A stretch of DNA of 64,000 nucleotides. Origin: Streptomyces silvae (lineage in GTDB: Bacteria > Actinomycetota > Actinomycetes > Streptomycetales > Streptomycetaceae). A program made the position numbers and the translations under genes. Positions 41,585-49,190 of this stretch are shown one piece after another (within the stretch, counting starts at the first letter, position 1; each line of letters starts with the position of its first letter). The DNA lies in NCBI RefSeq assembly GCF_016745505.1, contig NZ_JAERUC010000193.1, positions 39,046-103,045 on the forward strand. The letters run 5' to 3'. The notes beneath the pieces were generated by a model, which made no database searches, was not told the origin of the DNA, and saw only the letters and a program-made list of their open reading frames with translations.

Positions 41585-41962
41585 TCACCCGTCCTGGGTG
41601 TCGTACGTGTCCCTGCTGGCCTGGATGTCGTTGCTGTGCTCGATCGCCCAGCGGGCGAGCGCCAGCGCCGGGGGGATGAGGCTCTTCCCCCGGTCGGTGA
41701 GCGCGTACTCGACGCGGGGCGGGACCTCGGCGTACGCGGTGCGGGAGACGAGCCCGTCCCGTTCGAGATTGCGCAGGGTCAGCGTCAGCATCCGCTGCGA
41801 GATCCCGGGGATGTGCTGGTGGAGGTGGGTGAAGCGCATGCGGCCCTCGTCGAGCGTCGCCACGATCAGCATCGTCCACTTGTCGCAGATCCGGTCCAGG
41901 ATGCCCCTGATCGCCCGTCCGCCGTCCCCACGGATCATGCAGGTGTGTTCGTACTGCTCCAC
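41585..41962 (-). CDS. HxlR-family transcriptional regulator
   Basis: 125 residues from GTG 41962, chosen for AAGGAG five bases upstream; the frame extends to ATG 42025 without family similarity. HxlR winged helix: ILDRICDKWTMLIVATLDEG, GISQRMLTLTLRNLERDGLV, PPRVEYALTDRGKSL. A Cys in EHTCMIRG near the start is typical of redox- or electrophile-sensing members. Divergent from DoxX. Confidence 0.9.
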   Translation of the reverse strand: MEQYEHTCMIRGDGGRAIRGILDRICDKWTMLIVATLDEGRMRFTHLHQHIPGISQRMLTLTLRNLERDGLVSRTAYAEVPPRVEYALTDRGKSLIPPALALARWAIEHSNDIQASRDTYDTQDG

Positions 41963-42036
41963 GGCCGCTCCTTGCCCATTACTGACATCCGTGTGCCTTT
42001 TGTAGGCGTCCCGACAGTCACTCATGATGAGGCTAC

Positions 42037-42049
42037 TTACGGTTCGTAA
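42037..42049. promoter_or_regulatory. HxlR operator candidate
   Basis: TTACG-GTT-CGTAA, a perfect inverted repeat 17 bp before the DoxX start, in the HxlR-DoxX divergent promoter. The TTAC/GTAA arms are as expected for HxlR sites. Confidence 0.55.
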
Positions 42050-42066
42050 CCATCGGGAGGCACCCC

Positions 42067-42432
42067 ATGCAGGTCGCGTACTGGATCGTCGCCACGCTGC
42101 TGGCCCTGTTCTACGTCTACGCGGGAGGCAAGAAGGTCCTCCAGGGCCAGGAGGAGCTGCGGCCCATGATGGCCTGGGTCGACCAGGTGCCGATGCCGCT
42201 CGTCAAAGCCATCGGGGTACTGGAGGTTCTCGGCGCGCTCGGCCTGGTGCTGCCGCCGCTGACCGGCATCGCGGTGGCGCTCGCCGTCGCGGCGGCCGTC
42301 GGCCTCGCCCTGGTGCAGGTCGGCGGGCTGGCGCTGCACCTGTCCCGGGGGGAGGCACGGGTGACCGGACTCAACGTCGTCCTTCTGGTGCTGGCCGCGG
42401 TCACCGCGTGGCTGGCGACGGTCTGGCTCTGA
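42067..42432 (+). CDS. DoxX-family membrane protein
   Basis: 121 residues with four transmembrane segments, from ATG 42067 with GGGAGG upstream. LFYVYAGGKKVLQG and IGVLEVLGALGLVLPPLTGI are DoxX landmarks. Such proteins accompany HxlR regulators and are linked to quinone or thiol stress; the mechanism is unclear. Confidence 0.87.
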   Translation: MQVAYWIVATLLALFYVYAGGKKVLQGQEELRPMMAWVDQVPMPLVKAIGVLEVLGALGLVLPPLTGIAVALAVAAAVGLALVQVGGLALHLSRGEARVTGLNVVLLVLAAVTAWLATVWL

Positions 42433-42447
42433 CGAGCCGGCGGGCCG

Positions 42448-42738
42448 TCAGGTCCGCTGCCGGGCCGCCAGCTTGTCCAGTTCCCGGATCGCCTGGCCGT
42501 GCGCACTCATCCGGCGCGACACGGTGCCGATCGTGAAGAGCACCCCGCCGACGACCGAGACCGGTATGGACGCCCCGAGCACGGTCACGACCTCCTCCAG
42601 GTCCGGCTCGTAGGGCAGGAACAACTCCTGGGCACCCCAGATCCACAGCACGACGGCCGCACCGAGGAGGACGAGACCCCAGGTGCGTACCTTCGCTGCC
42701 TGCTCGCGGAACTCGAGGTCGTAATCACGTGATCGCAT
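42448..42738 (-). CDS. Small two-helix membrane protein
   Basis: 96 residues from ATG 42738. A charged N-terminus (RSRDYDLEFREQAAKVR) is followed by two transmembrane segments (about 20-40 and 52-74) and a basic tail. No family recognised. It lies 35 bp downstream of the HAD gene on the same strand. Confidence 0.7.
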   Translation of the reverse strand: MRSRDYDLEFREQAAKVRTWGLVLLGAAVVLWIWGAQELFLPYEPDLEEVVTVLGASIPVSVVGGVLFTIGTVSRRMSAHGQAIRELDKLAARQRT

Positions 42739-42773
42739 AGCGGCCGAATCTATCGGAGCCGGGGGTTCGCGGT

Positions 42774-43277
42774 TCAGCCGTTTCGTGCCGCGTCGGACCG
42801 CAGCCACGCGTCCAGGGTGTCGAAGTCCGTCCTCGTGAGACCCCGCCATGCCTCGACGTGGTGCAGGAGGGCCGGTGCCGGGTGGTGTTCCTCCACCCAG
42901 CACCGGTCGATGTCGGTGATCTCGTCATCGACCCACGCGAAGGGCCGTCCGGCCGCCCACCCGACGAGCCCCGGCGTCTTCCAGTGGAGCCCGCGCGTCC
43001 CGGCTTCGACGGGCGGGTCCGGCCAGTCCACCACGGGCAGTTGCGGGAGCCCGAGCCGCGGCGCGATGTACTCGTTCGCGTCGGACATCCACGTCGTGGC
43101 CCACACCAGCTCGCACGGCAGCGACTTCAGCCGAGGACCGAGGCCCGGGTCGAGCCTGGCCATCAGCGGGTTCGGACCTGTGTGCCCGAAGTCCGGGTAA
43201 CCGTCGGGGAGTTGTTGCGGGGTGGCGCCGAACGGGAGGAGCGGGCCGTCGACGTCCAGGAAGAGGAGTGCGGTCAC
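42774..43277 (-). CDS. HAD-like hydrolase domain protein
   Basis: 167 residues from GTG 43277. The N-terminal LLFLDVDGPLLPFG holds the first Asp of HAD motif I; motif II is near LVWATTWMSDANEY; the acidic FAWVDDEITDID resembles motif IV. It is short and lacks a clear cap domain. The group is common in Streptomyces, often annotated as HAD domain-containing. It follows DUF397 by 3 bp, so it is probably in the same operon. Confidence 0.8.
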   Translation of the reverse strand: MTALLFLDVDGPLLPFGATPQQLPDGYPDFGHTGPNPLMARLDPGLGPRLKSLPCELVWATTWMSDANEYIAPRLGLPQLPVVDWPDPPVEAGTRGLHWKTPGLVGWAAGRPFAWVDDEITDIDRCWVEEHHPAPALLHHVEAWRGLTRTDFDTLDAWLRSDAARNG

Positions 43278-43280
43278 GCG

Positions 43281-43547
43281 TCAGCGGAGCCCGTCCACGA
43301 AGGCCTGCCAGGCGGCGGTGCCGAGGACGAGGACGGGCCCGGCCGGGTTCTTGCTGTCCCGGACGGGGACGGAGGCGGCGCAGCCGTCGGCCACCTCCAG
43401 GCACTCGCCGCCGGTGCTGCCGCTGTACGAGGACTTCCGCCAGGCCGCGCCGCCGGTGACGGTGCACTCGACGCATTCGCCGCCGGTGTTTCCGCTGTAG
43501 CTGGACTTACGCCACGGCGCGCTCTTCAGTTTCCGGCCGGTTGCCAT
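43281..43547 (-). CDS. DUF397 protein with duplicated motif
   Basis: 88 residues from ATG 43547. The DUF397 signature WRKSSYSG occurs twice (12-19 and 36-43), each followed by GGEC, indicating an internal duplication. The domain ends with VPVRDSKNPAGPVLVLG and a final AFVDGLR. DUF397 proteins pair with XRE-DUF5753 regulators as small partners, as BldB-like/WhiJ systems do. The partner gene directly upstream is decayed, and its last 41 bp overlap this start. Confidence 0.9.
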   Translation of the reverse strand: MATGRKLKSAPWRKSSYSGNTGGECVECTVTGGAAWRKSSYSGSTGGECLEVADGCAASVPVRDSKNPAGPVLVLGTAAWQAFVDGLR

Positions 43548-43964
43548 AACGCTCCTCCATCACACGGGCGATCAGTGCCGCGGAATCCTCGACGGAGAGG
43601 GCTGCGGCCTGCAAGTGAGCGTAACGGCGCGCGGCCTCCCTGGTGGTCTCCGGGCTGGCAGTCATATGGCCGGAGATCAGGTCTTCCGTATAGATGATGT
43701 CCGGATCGCCGTCGAAGCGCATGGCCGTGAACGACCCGTCCAGGCTCGTGTGCTCACCCGTCATGAACGGCAGTACGGCTCCGAGAAGTCGCGGGTCGGC
43801 ACCTTCTTCGTCGTCTCGATCTGGCCGATCAGTGAGCCCGTACAGAAGATGATCTCGCCGAGCTGGCCCTGCCGGAGGCCGTTGGCCTCCCGTTGGCGGC
43901 GCAGTTCCCAGCCGTAGTAGTCCAGAGGGGAGGCGCTGGGGTCGAGCGACTGCACGTTGGCCAC
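43507..43964 (-). pseudogene. XRE-DUF5753 regulator with internal deletion and frameshift
   Basis: From GTG 43964 the frame encodes a normal XRE helix-turn-helix (LDYYGWELRRQREANGLRQG, then FCTGSLIGQIETTKKVPTRD) but stops at 43761 after FSEPYCRS. The next frame resumes as AVLPFMTGEHTSLDGSFTAM and ends with AAALSVEDSAALIARVMEER, the C-terminus of DUF5753. About 140-150 residues of the central domain are missing and the two parts are out of frame. Full-length members have about 280 residues. The two fragments could be expressed separately (ATG at 43764), but the sensor domain is lost. Confidence 0.85.
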
Positions 43965-44050
43965 GGCGGGGTGCCTCTCGCGTACAACGCCTGGCGGCGT
44001 TGGTTTCAGGTCGTGGCCGAGAGTAACCAAGGGGTTGCAGGCTGGTGCCA

Positions 44051-44713
44051 ATGAATCACGTATCCGACACCCGGACCGGTGACGCGGAGGCCGCGGTCTA
44101 CCGCGCCGACCTCGCGATGGTCGAGCACTCCGCCCGGCATCTGCGCCGCATCCTGCGGCTGTACCTCGTCCGGTGGCGTCTGCTCGATGTGGCGGACGCG
44201 GCGGAGCTGGCGCTCACCGAGCTGATCGCCAACGTCGTACGGCATGTTCCGGGCCGCCGCTGCCAGACGCTGATCTTCCTGCTGCCCTCCGGCGGCGTAC
44301 GGGTCGAGGTCGCGGACGCCTGTCCCCGGCTGCCCCGCGCCCTCGCCCGGGACGTGCTCGACGAGGGCGGGCGGGGGCTGCTGCTGGTCGACGCCGTCAC
44401 CGACAGCTGGGGTGTGGAGGTGCGCAGGGACGGCCGGGGGAAGACGGTGTGGTTCGAGTGCGCTCAGCGGGAGGCGGCGAGCTCCGCCAGCACCGCGTCG
44501 GTGAACGGCGTCCAGGCCTCGGTCGCCCACGGCCCGAAGGCCCGGTCCGTCAGTGCGACGCAGGCCGCGCCGGCCACCGGGTCGATCCACAGGAACGTAC
44601 CGGACTGGCCGAAGTGGCCGAAGGTGGCGGGGGAGGACGAAAGTCCCGTCCAGTGCGGGGACTTGGAGTCGCGGATCTCGAAGCCGAGCCCCCAGTCGTT
44701 GGGGCTCTGGTGA
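44051..44713 (+). CDS. RsbW/SpoIIAB-like ATPase with a long antisense-derived tail
   Basis: 220 residues from ATG 44051 (GTG 44045 possible). Residues 20-140 are an HATPase_c_2 domain: N-box AELALTELIANVVRHV, then EGGRGLLLVDAVTDSWGVEV and TVWFECA. The DxGxG loop is reduced to DACPRLP. Relatives usually end near the WFECA point; this one continues about 80 residues, entirely antisense to the 3' end of the next gene (250-bp overlap). It could be an anti-sigma kinase. It is divergent from the XRE pseudogene. Confidence 0.8.
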   Translation: MNHVSDTRTGDAEAAVYRADLAMVEHSARHLRRILRLYLVRWRLLDVADAAELALTELIANVVRHVPGRRCQTLIFLLPSGGVRVEVADACPRLPRALARDVLDEGGRGLLLVDAVTDSWGVEVRRDGRGKTVWFECAQREAASSASTASVNGVQASVAHGPKARSVSATQAAPATGSIHRNVPDWPKWPKVAGEDESPVQCGDLESRISKPSPQSLGLW

Positions 44714-45285
44714 CCGTAGCCGGGGAGTACGCCCTTGAGGCCGGGGTGCACCACGCTCTGCGCCTCCAGGACCGTACGCGGGTCGAGGAGGCGGGGGACC
44801 TGCACCTCCGCCGCGAACCGCACGAGGTCGTCCACGGTCGAGACGCCGTCCTTGGCCGGGGAGCCCTCCAGGGTCGTCGACGTCATGCCCAGAGGCTCCA
44901 GGACGGCCTGGCGGACGTACTCGGGGAAGGGGATCTCCGTGGCCTTCGCGATGTGGTCGCCGAGCACCTCGAAGCCCGCGTTGGAGTACAGCCTGCGGGT
45001 GCCGGGAGGTGCCGTGACGCGGTGCTCGTCGAAGGCGAGGCCGCTGGTGTGCGCGAGGAGGTGGCGGACGGTCGAGCCCTCGGGGCCGGCCGGTTCGTCC
45101 AGCTCGACGGCGCCTTCCTCGTAGGCCACCAGCGCCGCGTAGGCCGCGAGCGGCTTGGTGACCGAAGCCAGCGGGAAACGGTGTGCGGTGGGACCATGGG
45201 TACCCAGGAGCGCGCCGTCCGAGGTGACGACGGCGGCTGCCGCGGTGGGGACGGGCCAGTTCTCGATCAGCGCCAGGCTCTGCAT
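44464..45285 (-). CDS. Cytosolic serine hydrolase, beta-lactamase family
   Basis: 273 residues from ATG 45285; no signal peptide. Class C-like motifs: SVTK near residue 46, LYSNAGFE (YxN) and FGHFGQSGTF in place of KTG. It is shorter than secreted DD-peptidases. Substrate unknown; esterase activity is plausible. Its 3' 250 bp overlap the tail of the convergent ATPase gene. Confidence 0.83.
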   Translation of the reverse strand: MQSLALIENWPVPTAAAAVVTSDGALLGTHGPTAHRFPLASVTKPLAAYAALVAYEEGAVELDEPAGPEGSTVRHLLAHTSGLAFDEHRVTAPPGTRRLYSNAGFEVLGDHIAKATEIPFPEYVRQAVLEPLGMTSTTLEGSPAKDGVSTVDDLVRFAAEVQVPRLLDPRTVLEAQSVVHPGLKGVLPGYGHQSPNDWGLGFEIRDSKSPHWTGLSSSPATFGHFGQSGTFLWIDPVAGAACVALTDRAFGPWATEAWTPFTDAVLAELAASR

Positions 45286-45334
45286 GCGTACGAGCCTAAC
45301 GGGAGCAGAAACCGGGATCACCACCCGAATACGC

Positions 45335-45365
45335 TTGCTTGGAGTGCACTCCAAGGTTCTAGCGT
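45335..45365 (+). promoter_or_regulatory. MerR-type promoter with 18-bp perfect palindrome
   Basis: TTGCTT (-35, 45335) and TAGCGT (-10, 45360) are separated by 19 bp, the over-long spacer typical of MerR activation. CTTGGAGTGCACTCCAAG (45338-45355) is a perfect palindrome lying mostly within the spacer. Confidence 0.85.
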
Positions 45366-45372
45366 GGAGGTC

Positions 45373-45834
45373 ATGACGGTGATGGAGAGCATTTCCGCAC
45401 GCACGGACACCTGCGCTTCCGGCCCGAAGGCGCATCCACGCCCCGAGGGCCAGGACCACTACACCATCAGCGAGGTCGTCGCCTTCACCGGGCTCACCGC
45501 CCACACGCTGCGCTGGTACGAGCGGATCGGGCTGATGCCGCACGTCGACCGCTCCCACACGGGGCAGCGCCGCTTCCGGAACCGCGACCTGGACTGGCTG
45601 GCCTTCGTGGGCAAGCTGAGGCTGACCGGGATGCCGGTCGCCGACATGGTCAGGTACGCCGAACTGCTCCGCGAGGGCGACCACACCTTCGCCGAGCGGC
45701 AGGAGCTGCTGGAGGCGACCCGGCGGGACGTGAGGACGCGGATCGCGGAGCTCCAGGGGACCCTCGCCGTCCTCGACTTCAAGATCGACTTTTATGGCGG
45801 CGCCCGCGCGGCGTCGGAATCGGAAAGGGTCTGA
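45373..45834 (+). CDS. MerR-family transcriptional regulator
   Basis: 153 residues from ATG 45373; GTG 45379 or ATG 45382 would give better spacing from GGAGG. The MerR DNA-binding domain spans about 30-100: YTISEVVAFTGLTAHTLRWY, ERIGLMPHVDRSHTGQRRFR. A dimerisation helix follows (REGDHTFAERQELLEATRRD). No metal-binding Cys cluster, so it is of the organic-effector type. Four bases separate it from the aldo-keto reductase gene, which it very likely controls through the palindromic promoter. Confidence 0.9.
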   Translation: MTVMESISARTDTCASGPKAHPRPEGQDHYTISEVVAFTGLTAHTLRWYERIGLMPHVDRSHTGQRRFRNRDLDWLAFVGKLRLTGMPVADMVRYAELLREGDHTFAERQELLEATRRDVRTRIAELQGTLAVLDFKIDFYGGARAASESERV

Positions 45835-45838
45835 GCAG

Positions 45839-46858
45839 ATGAGCGACACCGGAAAGATCGCGACCGTACAGCTCGGCGCCGAAGGTCCGCAGGTCGGTGT
45901 GCAGGGGCTCGGCTGCATGGGCATCAGCGAGTTCTACGGGGACACCGACGAGGCCTCCGCCCGGGACACCCTGGAGGCGGCCCTGGAGGTCGGCGTCACC
46001 CTGTTCGACACCGCCGACATCTACGGGAGCGGTGCCAACGAGACGTTCCTCGCGCCGTTCGTCGGGGCGCACCGCGACGAGATCACGCTGGCGACGAAGT
46101 TCGCCATCGAGCGGAAGGACGACGACCCGCACTACCGGGGCGTGCGCAACGACCCCGCGTACATCCGCCAGGCGGTCGAGGCCAGCCTGCGCCGGCTGGG
46201 CACCGACGTCATCGACCTCTACTACATGCACCGCCGCGACCCGCTCGTCCCCTTCGAGGAGTCCGTGGGCGCCATGGCCGAGCTGGTGCGGCAGGGCAAG
46301 GTCAAGCAGCTCGGGCTGAGCGAGGTGACCGGGGACGAGCTCCGTGCCGCGCACGCGGTGCACCCGATCGCGGCCCTCCAGTCCGAGTGGTCGCTCTTCA
46401 GCCGGGACGTGGAGCGCAGTGCCGTGCCCGCGGCCGTCGAGCTCGGGGTGACGCTCGTGCCGTACTCGCCGCTCGGCCGCGGGTTCCTGACCGGGGCGTT
46501 CGCGGACGCGGCCAAGGACCTGGGGGAGGGCGACTTCCGTCAGCACCAGCCGCGCTTCACCGGTGAGAACGCGAAGACCAACGCCGCCCTGCTGGAACCG
46601 GTGCACAAGATCGCGGCGGCCCACGGTGTGACCGCCGCACAGGTCGCCCTGGCCTGGGTGCAGCAGCGTGCCCAGGTGCACGGCCTGACCGTGGTGCCGA
46701 TCCCGGGGACGCGGAAGCGCAGCCGTCTCCTGGAGAACGTGGCGGCGACCCGGCTCACGCTGAGCGACCAGGAGCTGGAGCTGCTGGAGCCCATCGCGGG
46801 CCAGGTGGCGGGCGACCGCTACCCGGACATGAGCAGCACGGCCACCGCGCGGGAGTAG
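45839..46858 (+). CDS. Aldo-keto reductase
   Basis: 339 residues from ATG 45839. AKR catalytic residues are visible: Asp and Tyr in FDTADIYGSGANE, Lys in LATKFAI, His in LYYMHRRDP. The NADPH-binding end contains VPIPGTRKRSRLLENV. It resembles YajO/perakine reductase-like proteins that reduce aldehydes and ketones. Co-transcribed with MerR, which suggests induction by an electrophile. Confidence 0.92.
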   Translation: MSDTGKIATVQLGAEGPQVGVQGLGCMGISEFYGDTDEASARDTLEAALEVGVTLFDTADIYGSGANETFLAPFVGAHRDEITLATKFAIERKDDDPHYRGVRNDPAYIRQAVEASLRRLGTDVIDLYYMHRRDPLVPFEESVGAMAELVRQGKVKQLGLSEVTGDELRAAHAVHPIAALQSEWSLFSRDVERSAVPAAVELGVTLVPYSPLGRGFLTGAFADAAKDLGEGDFRQHQPRFTGENAKTNAALLEPVHKIAAAHGVTAAQVALAWVQQRAQVHGLTVVPIPGTRKRSRLLENVAATRLTLSDQELELLEPIAGQVAGDRYPDMSSTATARE

Positions 46859-46867
46859 CGCGCGCAG

Positions 46868-46894
46868 GCGGGGGCCCGTCGGCGGGGCCCCCGC
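46868..46894. terminator. Terminator between the reductase and ABC permease genes
   Basis: 9-bp stem GCGGGGGCC / GGCCCCCGC with a 9-nt loop, between convergent genes. Confidence 0.65.
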
Positions 46895-46901
46895 AGGCGG
46901 G

Positions 46902-47924
46902 TCACAGGAGCCGCTTGCGGCCCCACACGATGACGAAGGCGGTGCCGGCGGCGGCGAGGGCGAGCATGATGCCGGCGCCGAGCCACTGCATCGTCTGCAT
47001 CTGGGAGAGCGGGAGGTAGTCCAGGGACCAGCCGACGACGTTCTTGGACTCCAGGCAGGCGGTGTGCGCCCGGTCGTTCTCGATCTCGTCGAGGCAGGTG
47101 GTCCAGTCCAGACGGTCCCCGGAGCTGGTGAGGAAGTACGTTCCCTGCCCCTGCTGTTCGGCCTGGGTGGGCAGATCCGGCTGTACGGCACCGGGTCCCA
47201 CACCCTCGTGGGTGCTGAGCGACAGGACGTGCCCCAGGTTCCGCCAGAGCTGACTCCAGAGGAACCCCATCGCCGCGACGATGCCGAGCGTGACCACCAT
47301 CGACACCAGCGTGCGGCGCAGGACCAGGCCGACCGCCGCGCCCACGGTGAACGTGAGCAGGGTGAAGGCCACGGGTACGACCCCGGTGACACTGAAGAAC
47401 GTGGTCCAGCTGAGGGCTTCGGAGAACCCCTTGAGAGGGTTCCACCACCAGGTGAGCGCGGCGGTGAGCACGCCGGTCGACAGCGTGAGGATCACGGCGG
47501 GAACGGCGAGCTTCGTGACGAGCCACCGCATCCGGCTGACGGACTGGGAGGTCACCAGCTTGGCGGTCCCGGTCTCCAGGTCGCCCGCGAAGAGCGGGGC
47601 CCCGAGCAGGACACCGGCCAGGACGGGGATGTAGTCGAGATAACTCCCGATGGTGTGCAGCCGGTCGCCATGGGTCTCGAACTCGGACGGCAGGCCGCCG
47701 AGCCTGCGCGCGGTCGGCTCCTGGGCGGCCAGGAAGTCCATCACCTGCCCGCGCAGGTGGACCATGACGAGCACGCCGATGACCATGGCGGCGATGAGCG
47801 TCCAGAACGCGGCGCGGTGCTGGCGCCAGACGAGCCAGACCGGACCGCCGAGCCGGGGGCCCCGGGCATTCCGCGCGGGGCCGGCGGGCGCCGTACGGGC
47901 CGGGTCGTGGGTGAGCGTGGTCAT
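46902..47924 (-). CDS. ABC exporter permease
   Basis: 340 residues from ATG 47924, overlapping the ATPase stop (ATGA). Six transmembrane segments with a large external loop between the fifth and sixth (about 235-300) holding two Cys. It resembles ABC-2-like permeases of the kind paired with single-domain ATPases; DLETGTAKLVTSQSVSRMRW is a recognisable cytoplasmic segment. The substrate may be a peptide or antibiotic, by analogy only. Confidence 0.82.
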   Translation of the reverse strand: MTTLTHDPARTAPAGPARNARGPRLGGPVWLVWRQHRAAFWTLIAAMVIGVLVMVHLRGQVMDFLAAQEPTARRLGGLPSEFETHGDRLHTIGSYLDYIPVLAGVLLGAPLFAGDLETGTAKLVTSQSVSRMRWLVTKLAVPAVILTLSTGVLTAALTWWWNPLKGFSEALSWTTFFSVTGVVPVAFTLLTFTVGAAVGLVLRRTLVSMVVTLGIVAAMGFLWSQLWRNLGHVLSLSTHEGVGPGAVQPDLPTQAEQQGQGTYFLTSSGDRLDWTTCLDEIENDRAHTACLESKNVVGWSLDYLPLSQMQTMQWLGAGIMLALAAAGTAFVIVWGRKRLL

Positions 47925-48910
47925 GCGGTCACAGCCTTCGTCCGGTCGCGGGTGATGATGTCGTGGATGTCGCCGACGCGGGCGCTGGGGGTGATCAGCG
48001 CGGGAGCGTCGGGTGACCGCAGGTAGGCGAGCAGGAGCTCCTCCAGGGTGGGGGGCTCGGCCGGGCCGCCGTAGGCGACGGGGCCGCCCAGCCGCACCAG
48101 GACGCCGGGCCTGCCGTCGCCGCGGCCGGACTCGATGACGGTGTGGGGCCCGACGGCCGGTACCGGGCCGCTGCCCGCCACGTCGAGCAGGGCGTGCGCG
48201 GCGCGCAGTTCGTCCACCTCGCCCGCGAGGCGCAGACCGCCGTTCGCGACGACGAGGAGGTAGTCGCAGATGTGCTCCAGCTCGGCGAGCATGTGCGAGG
48301 ACACCAGCACGGTGGTGCCGTGCTCGGCGGCCTCCGCCGTCAGCGTGGCCATGAGCTCGCGGCGGACCAGCGGGTCCAGATCGGCCATCGGTTCGTCGAG
48401 GATCAGCAGGTCGGGGCGCTTCCCGAAGGCCAGGGCGAAGGCGACGCGGGTGCGCTGCCCGCCGGACAGCGTGCCGACCTTGGCCTTCAGCGGCACCTGG
48501 CCCGCGCGGACGATGCCCTCGGCGACCTCCTGGTCCCAGTGGGGGTTGAACTCGCGGCCCAGGCGCAGGGTTTCCGCGACGGTGAAGCGCCGGAACAGCG
48601 GCTTCTCCTGGGTCAGGAACGCGGTCCGCAGGACGGCCTCGGTCGACCCCGGCGCCGCGCCGAAGACCCGCAGGGCACCGGTCGTCGGCCGGATCATGTT
48701 CGTGGCCAGGCCCATCAGGGTGCTCTTCCCCGCGCCGTTGGGGCCGACGAGGCCGCACACCCGCCCGGCCGGCAGCCGGAAGGAGACGTCCCGCAGCGCC
48801 CAGCCGCGCCGGTACTCCTTCCCGAGCCCCTGGGCCTCGATCGCCGCCGCACCGACGGGCGGCCGCACGAACTCCGTTCCGCTTCCGTAGGGCGACTGTG
48901 CGTGATCCAT
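47921..48910 (-). CDS. ABC exporter ATPase
   Basis: 329 residues from ATG 48910, AGGAG six bases upstream. Walker A VGPNGAGKSTLMGLA, signature LSGGQRTRVAFALAF, Walker B LLILDEPMADLDP, switch His in LVSSHMLAELEHI. About 100 C-terminal residues after the ABC domain, as in drug and bacteriocin exporters. It is divergent from a lone histidine kinase, with which it may form a sensing unit. Confidence 0.9.
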   Translation of the reverse strand: MDHAQSPYGSGTEFVRPPVGAAAIEAQGLGKEYRRGWALRDVSFRLPAGRVCGLVGPNGAGKSTLMGLATNMIRPTTGALRVFGAAPGSTEAVLRTAFLTQEKPLFRRFTVAETLRLGREFNPHWDQEVAEGIVRAGQVPLKAKVGTLSGGQRTRVAFALAFGKRPDLLILDEPMADLDPLVRRELMATLTAEAAEHGTTVLVSSHMLAELEHICDYLLVVANGGLRLAGEVDELRAAHALLDVAGSGPVPAVGPHTVIESGRGDGRPGVLVRLGGPVAYGGPAEPPTLEELLLAYLRSPDAPALITPSARVGDIHDIITRDRTKAVTA

Positions 48911-49190
48911 CCGTGGCTCCTGTGTGTGGGGGGAGGGTCGGGCCCCGCATGTGGGGGAGTGGGCCCGGCTGTACGTGCGGTCGGTCGCCGATTGCGGCAG
49001 CGCCTGCGCGGGGTTCCGCTTCGAGGCGGGGCCGGCCGCGGTCGTGACACCCTCCTTGTGTGATGAACGGCGAACGCCGCCCGGTGAGGACCACTCTTGT
49101 CCGTCGCGTCGCGCGGCGGATCGGGCGAAAGACAGATCATGTGCGGCCGGCTCCGACTTTCGGCCGGTCGGCGGGAGGGCAGTGAGAGAG

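Noticed and set aside
46902..49094. A single 730-residue ABC protein
   Set aside because: The first 390 residues are an out-of-frame reading of the ATPase gene; the true permease starts at 47924 and the ATPase is a separate overlapping gene.
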